From a virus: a DNA stretch of 58,846 nt. Under the pieces are notes generated by a model, which was not told the DNA's origin, ran no database searches, and was given only the letters and a program-made list of their open reading frames with translations. Shown here one piece after another: positions 32,726-40,375 of the stretch. Positions within the stretch are counted from its first letter, which is position 1. Each line of letters begins with the position of its first letter. The translations under genes were made by a program, and so were the position numbers. The DNA is taken from the IMG/VR virus record IMGVR_UViG_3300035670_000241, positions 1 to 58,846 of that record. One strand, 5' to 3'.

Positions 32726-32790
32726 TCACGGTTAAGCAAACGACTAAATCCGTAGCTTAACGGTGCTTTAACGGTTAAACAACCGTTACC
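32726..32790 (+). repeat. iteron-like ACGGTTAA / TTAACGGT cluster upstream of the initiator gene
   Basis: ACGGTTAA at 32728-32735 and 32771-32778; TTAACGGT at 32757-32764 and 32768-32775 (11-bp period); inverted ACCGTTA at 32782-32788. The core TAACGGT recurs inside the initiator gene at 33161-33189. Such spaced repeats are typical initiator-binding sites. Confidence 0.65.
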
Positions 32791-32831
32791 AAAAGTAAGC
32801 ATTATAAATCAATGCTTTAAGGTGTTATGAC

Positions 32832-33704
32832 ATGGCAAGAGCCCGCAACATCAAACCAGCATTCTTTCAAAATGAGGACTTGGCAGAGTTAGATTTTGCC
32901 ACGCGCCTCTGCTTTATCGGTCTTTGGACTGAGGCTGATAAGGATGGGAAGCTGGAAGATCGCCCTAAGCGACTAAAAATGACTTTGTTCCCAGGTGATA
33001 ACGTGGACATGGAGCAAATGCTTTGTGATCTGGCGCGTTATGGTTTTATCCGTCGATACCAAGTTGGTGAGCTGCGCTTAATCCGCATCACAAAATGGCA
33101 TCTTCACCAGTCGCCGCATCATACTGAAAAACAAAGCATTTTGCCTGACGAATCAGAGCAACCGTTATCTAACGGTGACTTAACGGTGAACTCACGCAAT
33201 CAGCACGGTGAAAATCCCCCTGATTCTCTGATTCCTGATTCATATATATCTCTCTCTAAAAACGCGCGGACAGATTTTCCAGATCCGCTCGACTTCGACG
33301 AGCACGACCAACCCGATAACTCCGGGCACCAATCCAGCCAATCCGATGCAGCTGACTCCTGCACTGGCGAACAACTTCGATTTACCGAACAGCACCTGCT
33401 GCTGGCTCGGACCACTGGCCTTGGAAGCGAATACTTAGACTCGGACATCCAAACCCGATTCGATTTGTTCCGTTGCTACAAGGCCAACGCAAACACCCTG
33501 AAAACACAATCCGAATGGCTCAGCAACTGGCGCACCTGGTGCCAGCGGGAGAAGGTCAACCATGCGAAACAACCAAACCGTGCAGCCGGTAACGGCAGAA
33601 GTTCTGCGCAGCCTCGCGGCGAATCCGGAACACAGCGAGCCATGCGACTTGCACAGGAAGCCGCCGAGCGACTTGCAGTTGGTCAGACTGGCGAAGGGCA
33701 CTGA
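32832..33704 (+). CDS. replication initiator (lambda O / DnaT-like)
   Basis: 290 residues. The N-terminal winged-helix domain (residues 5-95: NEDLAELDFATRLCFIGLWTEADKDG, LARYGFIRRYQ) matches phage replisome organisers. The middle is an acidic disordered linker (105-190), encoded over iterons as in lambda O. The C-terminal part has FDLFRCYKANANTLKTQSEWLSNWRTWC, a DnaT/DnaD-like helical signature. It would open the origin and recruit the P-like loader, whose gene overlaps its end by 143 bases. Confidence 0.82.
   Translation: MARARNIKPAFFQNEDLAELDFATRLCFIGLWTEADKDGKLEDRPKRLKMTLFPGDNVDMEQMLCDLARYGFIRRYQVGELRLIRITKWHLHQSPHHTEKQSILPDESEQPLSNGDLTVNSRNQHGENPPDSLIPDSYISLSKNARTDFPDPLDFDEHDQPDNSGHQSSQSDAADSCTGEQLRFTEQHLLLARTTGLGSEYLDSDIQTRFDLFRCYKANANTLKTQSEWLSNWRTWCQREKVNHAKQPNRAAGNGRSSAQPRGESGTQRAMRLAQEAAERLAVGQTGEGH
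33161..33189 (+). repeat. iterons inside initiator gene; candidate replication origin
   Basis: Inverted ACCGTTA at 33161-33167 and two TAACGGTGA copies at 33170-33178 and 33181-33189 (11-bp period) in the linker-coding part of the initiator gene. Same core as the upstream cluster. Mirrors lambda, where ori lies within gene O. Confidence 0.6.
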
Positions 33705-34314
33705 AAAACTCATGGCGACTTTGCTGCCGGTGCTCACCACGTACCACCCGGTCTTTGCCAGCCAGTTCTGTCAGACCGACGAGCAAACGCAGGGTGTGAT
33801 TGCACAGTACGCCAAGCGGATGCTGGACGAGGGTATCGACGCGGCCGGATTTGAACGCGGCATCAGAGCGCTGGAAAAGCGTGCGGCCACTGAGCGCTTT
33901 GCACCGAACCCGAGCGAGTTTGCCGTCATGTGCAAAGCGGCACCGGCTGATTTGGGCATTCCGGACTTTTATCAGGTGCTGGCCGAAGTTGCCGCCGGCA
34001 AGCAGGCCGCTCGCTTTGGCGAAGGCTACGTGTTTTCCCATCCACTTTGCCGGGTTATCTGCAGCCGCAAGGGCGATTTGATTTACACGCTGACCAGCAT
34101 CGAGTTCGAAGATGCCATCCGCGGCGAATACGACCACTGGGTGAAGCGCCTGCAAGCCGGCGAGCAACTGCCAGAGCCACAGCTGACCATCGGACATGAC
34201 CAGCGGCCAGACATGCCGGCCGAACTAAGACTGGCGCCAAAGTCTGCAATGGCTCAGCGCGTCGAAGCTATGCGGGCCGAAGCAGCGAAGCGCAAAGGAA
34301 GTGATCTTGGGTAG
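33562..34314 (+). CDS. lambda P-like helicase loader
   Basis: 250 residues. LVRLAKGTEKLMATLLP and EKRAATERFAPNPSEFAVMCK match the replication P family. It would deliver host DnaB to the origin bound by the O-like protein. The ATG at 33562 has GAGAAGG upstream and lies 143 bases inside the initiator gene in another frame. The alternative ATG at 33712 would remove a conserved helix and lacks a ribosome site, so the long overlap is probably real. Confidence 0.82.
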   Translation: MRNNQTVQPVTAEVLRSLAANPEHSEPCDLHRKPPSDLQLVRLAKGTEKLMATLLPVLTTYHPVFASQFCQTDEQTQGVIAQYAKRMLDEGIDAAGFERGIRALEKRAATERFAPNPSEFAVMCKAAPADLGIPDFYQVLAEVAAGKQAARFGEGYVFSHPLCRVICSRKGDLIYTLTSIEFEDAIRGEYDHWVKRLQAGEQLPEPQLTIGHDQRPDMPAELRLAPKSAMAQRVEAMRAEAAKRKGSDLG

Positions 34315-34558
34315 CAACTTAGCCCAGCTGCCATTGGAGCAGCGTCAGGCCATCGAGCAGGACAAGCGGCGATGGCAGGAGGCGAACCAGCTAACCAACA
34401 CGAAGCGGCCGGATGAAATCAGAGCGATGTTGGCGAAGATGCCAGACGGTGACGAAAAAGAGGATTTACGGCGCAGATTGAACGCCATCAGGTTAAACCA
34501 GCAGGAAAGAATCAAAAATAACGAGGCCAGCGCAAGCCACAGCAAGCGAACGGGGTAG
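34301..34558 (+). CDS. small charged helical protein
   Basis: 85 residues from GTG 34301, overlapping the P-like gene by 14 bases. Entirely helical and charged (EQRQAIEQDKRRWQEANQL, DEKEDLRRRLNAIRLNQQERIK). No family recognised; coupling to the replication genes suggests an early role. Confidence 0.55.
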   Translation: MILGSNLAQLPLEQRQAIEQDKRRWQEANQLTNTKRPDEIRAMLAKMPDGDEKEDLRRRLNAIRLNQQERIKNNEASASHSKRTG

Positions 34559-34620
34559 AAGGAAGGGCGATGGTGCGGGTTGGTGGTTTGAAACGATTAC
34601 AGGGCGATTTGGAGAGGGTG

Positions 34621-35613
34621 ATGAATTTAATAAAACGTGTTCGGATTGATCAGATTGATAAGGCGATAAATACTCTTGACGGTAAGTGGCCGGGCTTGGG
34701 TAAGCACGACACATTAGGCCACGCTGCTGGCATTTACTTCTCCTTTGATGGCAGGTCTGCGCCGATCCCGCCTCTCTGCACCCGCGCCGAATTCGAAGCC
34801 CGCAAAGCCGAGCGGCAGAACAAGCCGAGCTGGAAGGATGCGCCTTGCTGGGCTGTAGATATCAGAGACAGATATGGCAAGCTTCATTACACCGACGGCA
34901 AGTACTACTGCCAAGAAGTTGATAATAGTGCGAGATGGTGTGCTTTTTATTCAGTGTCTGAATTCCCTGTTGTTTCTGTTCGTCCAGAGAAGGCTGATGC
35001 AGCGTTTAAGCGCTTAGTTGAAACTTGGCCGCTTACAGTGGCGTTTGGTATGAGCTTCCCGAAGGGTGAGTCGGCTGAATCTGCCGCGAGTGATACAGCT
35101 GTCACAGGCATGACTCGCAAAGAGTTCGCGGAACATGTCAGAAAGAGATTTGATGCCTGGGGTGACCAGGTTTGCGCGAAAATGTTTCCTGAAACCAAGC
35201 TGGGTTCCCCTGCAGATTGGTACGACTACGAAAGGCTAACCGCAACTCAATACCCAAACCGCGGCGTCACGGTTCAGGCTTTTTACGGGCCTAATGACGG
35301 CACTGGTCGGTGGATTAAATGTTTCGTCGTTGGTAACAGCGATAAGGGTGAGTTGGTCCTTCAGCATGTCGGCCTTGAGCAGTCCGTAAGCTACCTGTTT
35401 TGCGAGCATGAGCTGCATAAGATACGCCCACTAGACTGGGACCGTCTTTCATCAAAACCCGAACCAGATCTATCACCAGAACTCAGCTTCCACCTATCCA
35501 ACGCATTCAACGAACTGCAGGCCGGCGCTCGGCTGCTGCCTGAAGATGATGCGCGCAAGCAGGTTCTGGTCAGTCTGGCCAATGGCGTCAGTGTTATGCG
35601 GGAGGGTGTGTGA
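34621..35613 (+). CDS. hypothetical protein (rightward operon)
   Basis: 330 residues from ATG 34621, chosen for the GGAGAGGG just upstream; ATG 34570 is possible. A mosaic of short segments: WPGLGKHDTLGHAAGIYFSFDGRSAPIP, KFHY-like strands, PVWAVD-type core, then a Lys/Arg-rich helix (KEFAEHVRKRFDAWGDQV) and a C-terminal helix with LPEDDARKQVLVSLANG. No family recognised, no catalytic motif seen. Confidence 0.55.
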   Translation: MNLIKRVRIDQIDKAINTLDGKWPGLGKHDTLGHAAGIYFSFDGRSAPIPPLCTRAEFEARKAERQNKPSWKDAPCWAVDIRDRYGKLHYTDGKYYCQEVDNSARWCAFYSVSEFPVVSVRPEKADAAFKRLVETWPLTVAFGMSFPKGESAESAASDTAVTGMTRKEFAEHVRKRFDAWGDQVCAKMFPETKLGSPADWYDYERLTATQYPNRGVTVQAFYGPNDGTGRWIKCFVVGNSDKGELVLQHVGLEQSVSYLFCEHELHKIRPLDWDRLSSKPEPDLSPELSFHLSNAFNELQAGARLLPEDDARKQVLVSLANGVSVMREGV

Positions 35614-35990
35614 TGGACCCAAGGATATTCACCTCCAGACCTGTGAACAAAACTGCTGCGTTAGTGGTTTCACAAGCTGGCTGTGAGCGCGAAGATTCAC
35701 CGCAAGCTGAACTTCAAGCGCTTCGCCTTGCCGCCAAAGACTTATTCGAAAAGCTTAATGCCATCAAGGATAAAACTCCTGAGCGCAAGGAAATGGCGCT
35801 CAGATACCACAAAATCCTTGAGCGTGTCAGTGAGCTGAAGAAGTCTATTGGCGTTGGTTATCGCGGCAACAAAGATGTGTCTGGGCATTTCATTGATATC
35901 TGCCGAAGTGAGTTAACCAAATACCAGTTCGACCGGATTATGAAACAGGCCATTGAGGCGGCTCATGGCAAGCAAGGCGGTGCAGCATGA
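35613..35990 (+). CDS. hypothetical helical protein
   Basis: 125 residues from ATG 35613 in a TGATG overlap, with GGAGGG upstream. A coiled-coil segment (LRLAAKDLFEKLNAIKDKTPERKEMALRYHKILERVSELKKS) and a basic end. Similar small helical proteins precede RusA in lambdoid operons. Function unknown. Confidence 0.6.
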   Translation: MDPRIFTSRPVNKTAALVVSQAGCEREDSPQAELQALRLAAKDLFEKLNAIKDKTPERKEMALRYHKILERVSELKKSIGVGYRGNKDVSGHFIDICRSELTKYQFDRIMKQAIEAAHGKQGGAA

Positions 35991-36106
35991 CAACCATCTG
36001 GTGGATTGCGGGCACTCTGGGCGGTTTCGTGCTGCTCTTGGCTCTGATGCTGGTCGTGATGGTTCGCATTGTGAGCAGGATGGCTGATGACGAGGTGCAG
36101 GAATGA
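35987..36106 (+). CDS. 39-residue single-span membrane protein
   Basis: A short frame with ATGA overlaps at both ends. IWWIAGTLGGFVLLLALMLVVMVRIV forms one clear membrane helix followed by a charged tail (MADDEVQE). The exact fit between neighbours supports a real gene. Role unknown. Confidence 0.65.
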   Translation: MTTIWWIAGTLGGFVLLLALMLVVMVRIVSRMADDEVQE

Positions 36107-36513
36107 TTTCACTAACCCTACCACTGCCACCAAGCATGAACAGCTACTGGCGCAGCGCGACAACCAAACCTAAACAGTTCGGACGCGGAATGCGCCTGGC
36201 GCAAAAGGCGATGTCACCAATCACGGTCTACATCAGCGAGAAGGGCCAGCAGTTCCGTACTGAGGTTATTGCTGCGGTGTTGCAAGCTCGGGCAAACAAA
36301 AAGCTCACTGGCCGGCTGCAGGTGGACTTGGTTATTCATCCGGCTGACCGGCGAGTGCAAGACATCGATAATCGCATCAAAGCAACGCTGGACGCACTGA
36401 CGCACGCCGGCGTCTACGCCGATGACTCGCAGATTGACCGGCTGATAGTTTGCCGCGGCGAAATCATCAAAGGTGGCCAGTGCCAGGTATTAATCACAGA
36501 GCTGCAGGGGTAA
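36103..36513 (+). CDS. rusA: RusA-type Holliday junction resolvase
   Basis: 136 residues. Catalytic Asp residues D87, D89 (VQDIDN) and D108 (YADDSQI) have the same 2- and 19-residue spacing as D70, D72 and D91 of E. coli RusA. N-terminal PLPPSMNSYWR is typical. It resolves branched DNA before packaging. Overlaps the tiny membrane gene by ATGA. Confidence 0.93.
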   Translation: MISLTLPLPPSMNSYWRSATTKPKQFGRGMRLAQKAMSPITVYISEKGQQFRTEVIAAVLQARANKKLTGRLQVDLVIHPADRRVQDIDNRIKATLDALTHAGVYADDSQIDRLIVCRGEIIKGGQCQVLITELQG

Positions 36514-36516
36514 CGC

Positions 36517-37092
36517 ATGGTAGCAACAGTTGAACGCCTATACACACGCCAGGTGCCAAAGAGCATTACCGGCAGCGAACTGATGTTTAAGAAATCAGCA
36601 AACCCGATGACTGGCGAAGATGTGCTGGGTTTGCTCGGGCAGGTTCAGCACCGGGAGCCAATCGGCGCTTTGGTTCTCGATGCGCAGATAGCTCAGAATA
36701 AAACGGCTCGGGCCAGATTGGTTGGTGCATTGCAGGCAACGCTGGTTCATTCCGGCAAGGGCGATGATTTGGCCTATACGATGGCTGAGGCTGCTGTTAG
36801 TGAAGTGGTGGACACTCACATCTGCGGCAAGTGTCACGGCACTGGTCAGGTGTTCAGCCGGAAGTTTGCGAAGATGTTTGAGTGCAGCCAGTGTGCCGGC
36901 GTCGGGCGGATCATCCCAAGCGAAGCGGTGTTGCTGCGGTCTATCAATCAGCACCTGGCCCAGCCATTGACCAAGGCGGAGTGGCAGAAGCGCCATTATG
37001 ACCATTACATGGATGCGGTAGATACGCTGCACCGGCATGCGGGGAATGCTGGTCGCTGCGCTCGTGCTTTGCTGGATGGGATGGGGGAGTGA
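36517..37092 (+). CDS. Q-type late antiterminator (putative)
   Basis: 191 residues with a zinc-finger pair CGKCHGTGQVF...CSQCAGVGRI at about 102-130, as in lambdoid Q antiterminators of the PF03589-like group, and a C-terminal basic HTH-like region (EWQKRHYDHYMDAVDTLHRHAG). It follows RusA, the typical Q position. Its expected target is the late promoter near 39460, followed closely by two terminators. Confidence 0.72.
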   Translation: MVATVERLYTRQVPKSITGSELMFKKSANPMTGEDVLGLLGQVQHREPIGALVLDAQIAQNKTARARLVGALQATLVHSGKGDDLAYTMAEAAVSEVVDTHICGKCHGTGQVFSRKFAKMFECSQCAGVGRIIPSEAVLLRSINQHLAQPLTKAEWQKRHYDHYMDAVDTLHRHAGNAGRCARALLDGMGE

Positions 37093-37094
37093 GT

Positions 37095-37349
37095 ATGCGC
37101 AATCCATATGACACATACCTGTGCAGGGAGCGCCAGTATTTCACTGTGCCTATTTATTTCGGCGACGTTAGGTTGGACATTTGCAAGCAAGCAATGCTTG
37201 AGCGGAAAAGCTTTGACCAGAATTCGGTGCAAGGGAAGCGATGGCAGCTCGATAGCGGGTTTGAGTGCGTTGAGGTTCCGGTGATGCTGCCAAAGCCAAA
37301 AGGCTGGCTTGGTCGGGCTGTGGACTGGGCGCTAAGAGTTGTGAGGTGA
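37095..37349 (+). CDS. hypothetical protein
   Basis: 84 residues from ATG 37095 (GTG 37089 is possible), with GGGGAG upstream. Mixed strands in the first half and a basic helix at the end (WLGRAVDWALRVVR). No family recognised. Confidence 0.5.
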   Translation: MRNPYDTYLCRERQYFTVPIYFGDVRLDICKQAMLERKSFDQNSVQGKRWQLDSGFECVEVPVMLPKPKGWLGRAVDWALRVVR

Positions 37350-37350
37350 T

Positions 37351-37758
37351 ATGTTTCCAATTGAACCGAATTTTAATGGCTGGGAAGGTGAGGCGTTCTT
37401 TTCTGCGGTCAGGCGCACCAGAGAACGCGCCATGCAGATAGATCCGGCTGGGCATTTCAAATCAAGCTGTGAAAGGATGATGCGCGGTGAGTCTCAGCCG
37501 GTTGAAGTTCGCGGGCTTTACCATAATGGCTTCTGGATTGATGAGTGCAAGGATTTCAATTTGCACCACGTAGAGTTGATGCTTCATGGGGTGACTCCTG
37601 TTACCTACGTGTCAGCTGATGAAGCTCGTCACATTCCGTGGCGTCACCTTATCGGTCCACGCACAAAAAATGTTGTGAGACACTATGTTTGCTCAGCACT
37701 CCAGACTACAGTGCCTGAGTTGGATAAATTCGACAGCGATTACGTGAGGGAAGCGTGA
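37351..37758 (+). CDS. hypothetical protein
   Basis: 135 residues, Arg/His/Tyr-rich (FFSAVRRTRERAMQ, HIPWRHLIGPRTKNVVRHYVCSALQTT). Coupled to the next gene by a 4-base overlap (GTGA). Not recognised. Confidence 0.55.
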   Translation: MFPIEPNFNGWEGEAFFSAVRRTRERAMQIDPAGHFKSSCERMMRGESQPVEVRGLYHNGFWIDECKDFNLHHVELMLHGVTPVTYVSADEARHIPWRHLIGPRTKNVVRHYVCSALQTTVPELDKFDSDYVREA

Positions 37759-38093
37759 AAGATTTAACCGGTACTCCAGACAGTGAAAAGCACAAGCATC
37801 TGAATTGGCATGTGCATGCCGATCCAATAAGCCAGCTTGCACATGACGCATCCATGTCATTAGCAGCAGAGACAGAAGCCGTTCTGAGGTCAGCTATTAA
37901 CACAAGGCTTGGCCGAAGTGATTGGCTGCTGAACGAAATTGCAGGAAGGCTCGAAGTTCATCACCCGCAAAACAAGCCTGGTGTTGATGTGTACCATCTG
38001 GATGGTAAACCGTTAGTTGAGTTTTATCCGCTGAAGAGTGAAGGTTCTGGAACCACGATCCGGATGCATCGCCAGTACAAAATGCACAATTGA
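37755..38093 (+). CDS. hypothetical protein
   Basis: 112 residues from GTG 37755. His-rich N-terminus (EKHKHLNWHVHAD), central helix (DASMSLAAETEAVLRSAIN), and a beta-rich end with VYHLDGKPLVEFYPL. No family recognised. Confidence 0.5.
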   Translation: MKDLTGTPDSEKHKHLNWHVHADPISQLAHDASMSLAAETEAVLRSAINTRLGRSDWLLNEIAGRLEVHHPQNKPGVDVYHLDGKPLVEFYPLKSEGSGTTIRMHRQYKMHN

Positions 38094-38146
38094 ACTAATT
38101 CACAATTCTGCTACACCTAAAGCCTGACCAATCGCCGGAGCAAGGA

Positions 38147-38359
38147 ATGCTCTTCGACACAATCCCACGCGGCAGTCTGGCCGCAACACTCACCGCCGCT
38201 GACATGCTCAGCCGGCTGGAATCATGCCCCAATAAAACGCCAGAGCTGCGCCACGCTGTTGCTGTGGTCAGCCGGCGCATGCTGGATCCGCATCGGTATG
38301 TCGGGCGGGATGAGTTGGAGCGGTGTTGTGATCTGGTGGCTTGGCTTTATTTGAGGTAA
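38147..38359 (+). CDS. small hypothetical protein
   Basis: 70 residues, helical, with an N-terminal LAATLTAADMLSRLESCP and a C-terminal ELERCCDLVAWLYLR. GGAGCAAGG immediately precedes the ATG. Unknown. Confidence 0.5.
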   Translation: MLFDTIPRGSLAATLTAADMLSRLESCPNKTPELRHAVAVVSRRMLDPHRYVGRDELERCCDLVAWLYLR

Positions 38360-38394
38360 ATTCGGGACTGGTTTAGGTTTTTCAGGGATGAGTT

Positions 38395-39453
38395 ATGGGT
38401 GATATTTGGTTGTTGCTTGTAGGTGGCGCGGTAGCCATAGTGCTTGGCTTTGTTGCTCGCTGGGCCTTAAGGCTGGCACACTTTAAATACATAAAGTTTA
38501 ATCGGAGCCGAACGTTTAAAAAGCAGGTCCGCAGATACAGATATTGGGCTCCGGCAATTATTTTAGGGCTTCTGTCATTCCCCGCAATAACCTACCTTTT
38601 GAAGTTCTACAGTCACCCAATATCTTCAACCGCGGCAGAGTGGGGCCAGATGGGCGACTTCTTCGGAGGCATGCTTAACCCGATACTGGCCTTCGCCTCG
38701 TTCATCGCTCTGCTTTATACGATTCGGATACAGTCAAGAGAGCTTGAGCTTACAAGGCAAGAGTTCGAGAAGTCAGTTGAAGCGCAGCGTGAAATGGCCA
38801 CAGAAGCTAGGGGGCAGGTTCAGCTGATGGGTATGCAAAATGTGCTAAATACTTTTAATGCGTATTATGGAGTATTAGAGCGGACTATCGACAAGGATGG
38901 CACGAAAATTGGAGCTTTATCTATCCAGCATTATTTTTCATATAATCAATATGTATCCCCAGACGGCAATTATATTACTGATAATGTATTCATAAAGGAA
39001 ACGCTTCGAGGAAATGTTCTGACAGAATTGATGGTTATAAAGCAGTCAGTTTCTAGCTCATGCGTAAACACAGATTCTGTTAATGCACTATTTGAAACAT
39101 TGTTTTTTCTACATGCTCAGTTGAAGTTTAATGATGAGAGTGGCCTGTTTGATGCATTGGATAGGCATAACTCAGTTATACTAGGATGTGGGCGTTTGTC
39201 AGTGATTCAAATGAATCAACATATTATTTTTAATGTGTGTTTATACTACATTCTAATAAACCCACTCCACGAGCAACGCAAAAAAATAGTCGTTGACTTC
39301 GGTATTCTTGATGTGGTTTTCAGTAGGTTATCCAGCAACAAAGGTTTGAGTGCTGCACTTTATTTCATGCTTGAGTATGGACTTGAACCTAACGATAAAA
39401 AATTGCTATCTGGATATTCTAATCTTGTAGAAAACATCAAGTTTAAGCCTTAG
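38395..39453 (+). CDS. AbiC-like (putAbiC) membrane protein
   Basis: 352 residues. Membrane helices at about 5-27 and 50-70, then EWGQMGDFFGGMLNPILAFASFIALLYTIRIQ, the signature of the putative abortive-infection (putAbiC) family, followed by a coiled coil (RELELTRQEFEKSVEAQREM) and a large soluble domain. Visibly AT-richer than its neighbours, like a horizontally gained accessory gene. Probably guards the lysogen against other phages. Sits just before the late promoter. Confidence 0.75.
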   Translation: MGDIWLLLVGGAVAIVLGFVARWALRLAHFKYIKFNRSRTFKKQVRRYRYWAPAIILGLLSFPAITYLLKFYSHPISSTAAEWGQMGDFFGGMLNPILAFASFIALLYTIRIQSRELELTRQEFEKSVEAQREMATEARGQVQLMGMQNVLNTFNAYYGVLERTIDKDGTKIGALSIQHYFSYNQYVSPDGNYITDNVFIKETLRGNVLTELMVIKQSVSSSCVNTDSVNALFETLFFLHAQLKFNDESGLFDALDRHNSVILGCGRLSVIQMNQHIIFNVCLYYILINPLHEQRKKIVVDFGILDVVFSRLSSNKGLSAALYFMLEYGLEPNDKKLLSGYSNLVENIKFKP

Positions 39454-39459
39454 ATCCGC

Positions 39460-39487
39460 TTGACACTTCCAAAAACAAGCTTATTAT
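39460..39487 (+). promoter_or_regulatory. probable late promoter (pR'-like)
   Basis: Consensus-like -35 TTGACA (39460-39465), 16-base spacer, -10 TATTAT (39482-39487). Followed within 40 and 100 bases by two terminators, and then by the lysis and structural genes. This is the lambda pR'-tR' arrangement. Confidence 0.75.
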
Positions 39488-39524
39488 TTCCCCATCATCG
39501 GAGTTTTCTGCTCGATGAGAAAAC

Positions 39525-39550
39525 AACCCCGGCAATCGCTGGGGTTTTTG
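39525..39550 (+). terminator. terminator 1 downstream of late promoter
   Basis: AACCCC (39525-39530) pairs with GGGGTT (39541-39546), loop GGCAATCGCT, followed by T residues. Ends leader transcription unless antiterminated. Confidence 0.85.
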
Positions 39551-39588
39551 CTTTTTAACACCCTGTTTTCTACACCCAGAACTTCTCG

Positions 39589-39619
39589 CCCCGGTCTGTT
39601 CACTCAGCCGGGGGTTTTT
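39589..39619 (+). terminator. terminator 2 downstream of late promoter
   Basis: CCCCGG (39589-39594) with CCGGGG (39608-39613), loop 13 bases, then GTTTTT. The right part overlaps the end of the leftward gene 39600-39977. Confidence 0.8.
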
Positions 39620-39977
39620 CATTCTGGGCCGGTGGTAATTCGCACCAGGCGATTGGCCACTCGGAATCGAGAACAAGGAACACAGAATTAAGCTGGCTGT
39701 GATAAGCGCCCAGCATGAGCGTTTTGCCGCAGTACGTGGTAAAGCCGGAACCCAGAAAATCTTCGCCAGGGCAATAAGCGCTGATGCCTTCGATTTTCAC
39801 CCGGCGATATGAATCGTCGACCATCGCAATATCAATGAATCCGCCGAAGTGTGTTGGCCTGAAGTCATCGCGCAGCCTGACGTTCACTGTCTGGCCGCAC
39901 GCGAGGCTGTGCCCGGCAACAATGTGCGGAGCGAGTGTGACCACGCCGTAATTGAATCTGCGTCTGATGGTTGGCAT
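39600..39977 (-). CDS. unknown protein divergent from late genes, under a LexA box
   Basis: 125 residues from ATG 39977 (MPTIRRRFNYGV); the frame stays open further upstream but runs through the LexA box. Beta-rich with Cys at three places (HSLACG, SAYCPG, TTYCGK). It is the only leftward gene in the late region. A CTGT-N8-ACAG box lies 16-31 bases upstream of its start, suggesting SOS control. Ribosome site is weak. Family not recognised; antirepressor or inducer is only a positional guess. Confidence 0.55.
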   Translation of the reverse strand: MPTIRRRFNYGVVTLAPHIVAGHSLACGQTVNVRLRDDFRPTHFGGFIDIAMVDDSYRRVKIEGISAYCPGEDFLGSGFTTYCGKTLMLGAYHSQLNSVFLVLDSEWPIAWCELPPAQNEKPPAE

Positions 39978-39992
39978 GTGACTAATTATTGA

Positions 39993-40008
39993 CTGTATAA
40001 AAACACAG
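39993..40008. promoter_or_regulatory. predicted LexA (SOS) box
   Basis: CTGT-N8-ACAG, extended to ACTGT...ACAGT, matches the gammaproteobacterial LexA consensus. It lies between the leftward gene at 39600-39977 and the rightward gene at 40029. A TTGACT (39989-39994) overlaps its edge and TATAGC follows at 40009, giving a short-spaced rightward promoter possibility. Confidence 0.65.
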
Positions 40009-40028
40009 TATAGCAAGGTGGGCTTGAA

Positions 40029-40373
40029 ATGGGTGAGCACAAAGACCATGCGATGGAAGCTGACTTCGTAGCCAGCGGTTCTGTCTTTCCAAAAGTTACC
40101 GCGGCTCGCATCGATGAGCTGATGCAGCAAGTGACATTCAGCACTCACGTTGTGCCTGGTACGACAACCACGATTGCCACAGCAATGCTGCAGGTCGGTG
40201 CTGTTAAGTTCACGTTGGCCAATGAGTTCACCGCATGCGTTGATCCGCGCAACTTTAATGCTGAGCTGGGCGCGAAGTACGCCATCGAAAAAGCGGCAGA
40301 GTCGGCACGCAATAAGCTGTGGGAGCTGGAAGGTTATTCGCTGGCGCAGCAGTTTGCTGCAAAGGCGGCGTGA
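40029..40373 (+). CDS. N4 gp49 / Sf6 gp66 family protein
   Basis: 114 residues with the family pattern: a start-helix (PKVTAARIDELMQQVTF), ATAMLQVGAVKFTLANEFTACVDPRNFNAELGAKYAIEKAAESARNKLWELEGYSLAQQF in spirit of the gp49/66 domain (N-F-x-x-E-x-G, L-E-G-Y). Common in many phages; function unsettled. First gene of the late run. Confidence 0.8.
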   Translation: MGEHKDHAMEADFVASGSVFPKVTAARIDELMQQVTFSTHVVPGTTTTIATAMLQVGAVKFTLANEFTACVDPRNFNAELGAKYAIEKAAESARNKLWELEGYSLAQQFAAKAA

Positions 40374-40375
40374 TC

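Noticed and set aside
36595-37116. 173-codon leftward frame opposite the Q-like gene
   Set aside because: It is a shadow of a gene with a clear zinc-finger pattern; no ribosome site or recognisable motif.
40319-40375. Upstream extension of the Tad2-domain gene
   Set aside because: The extension overlaps the Gp49-family gene and reads as Cys/Gly-rich noise; the conserved module starts at ATG 40376.
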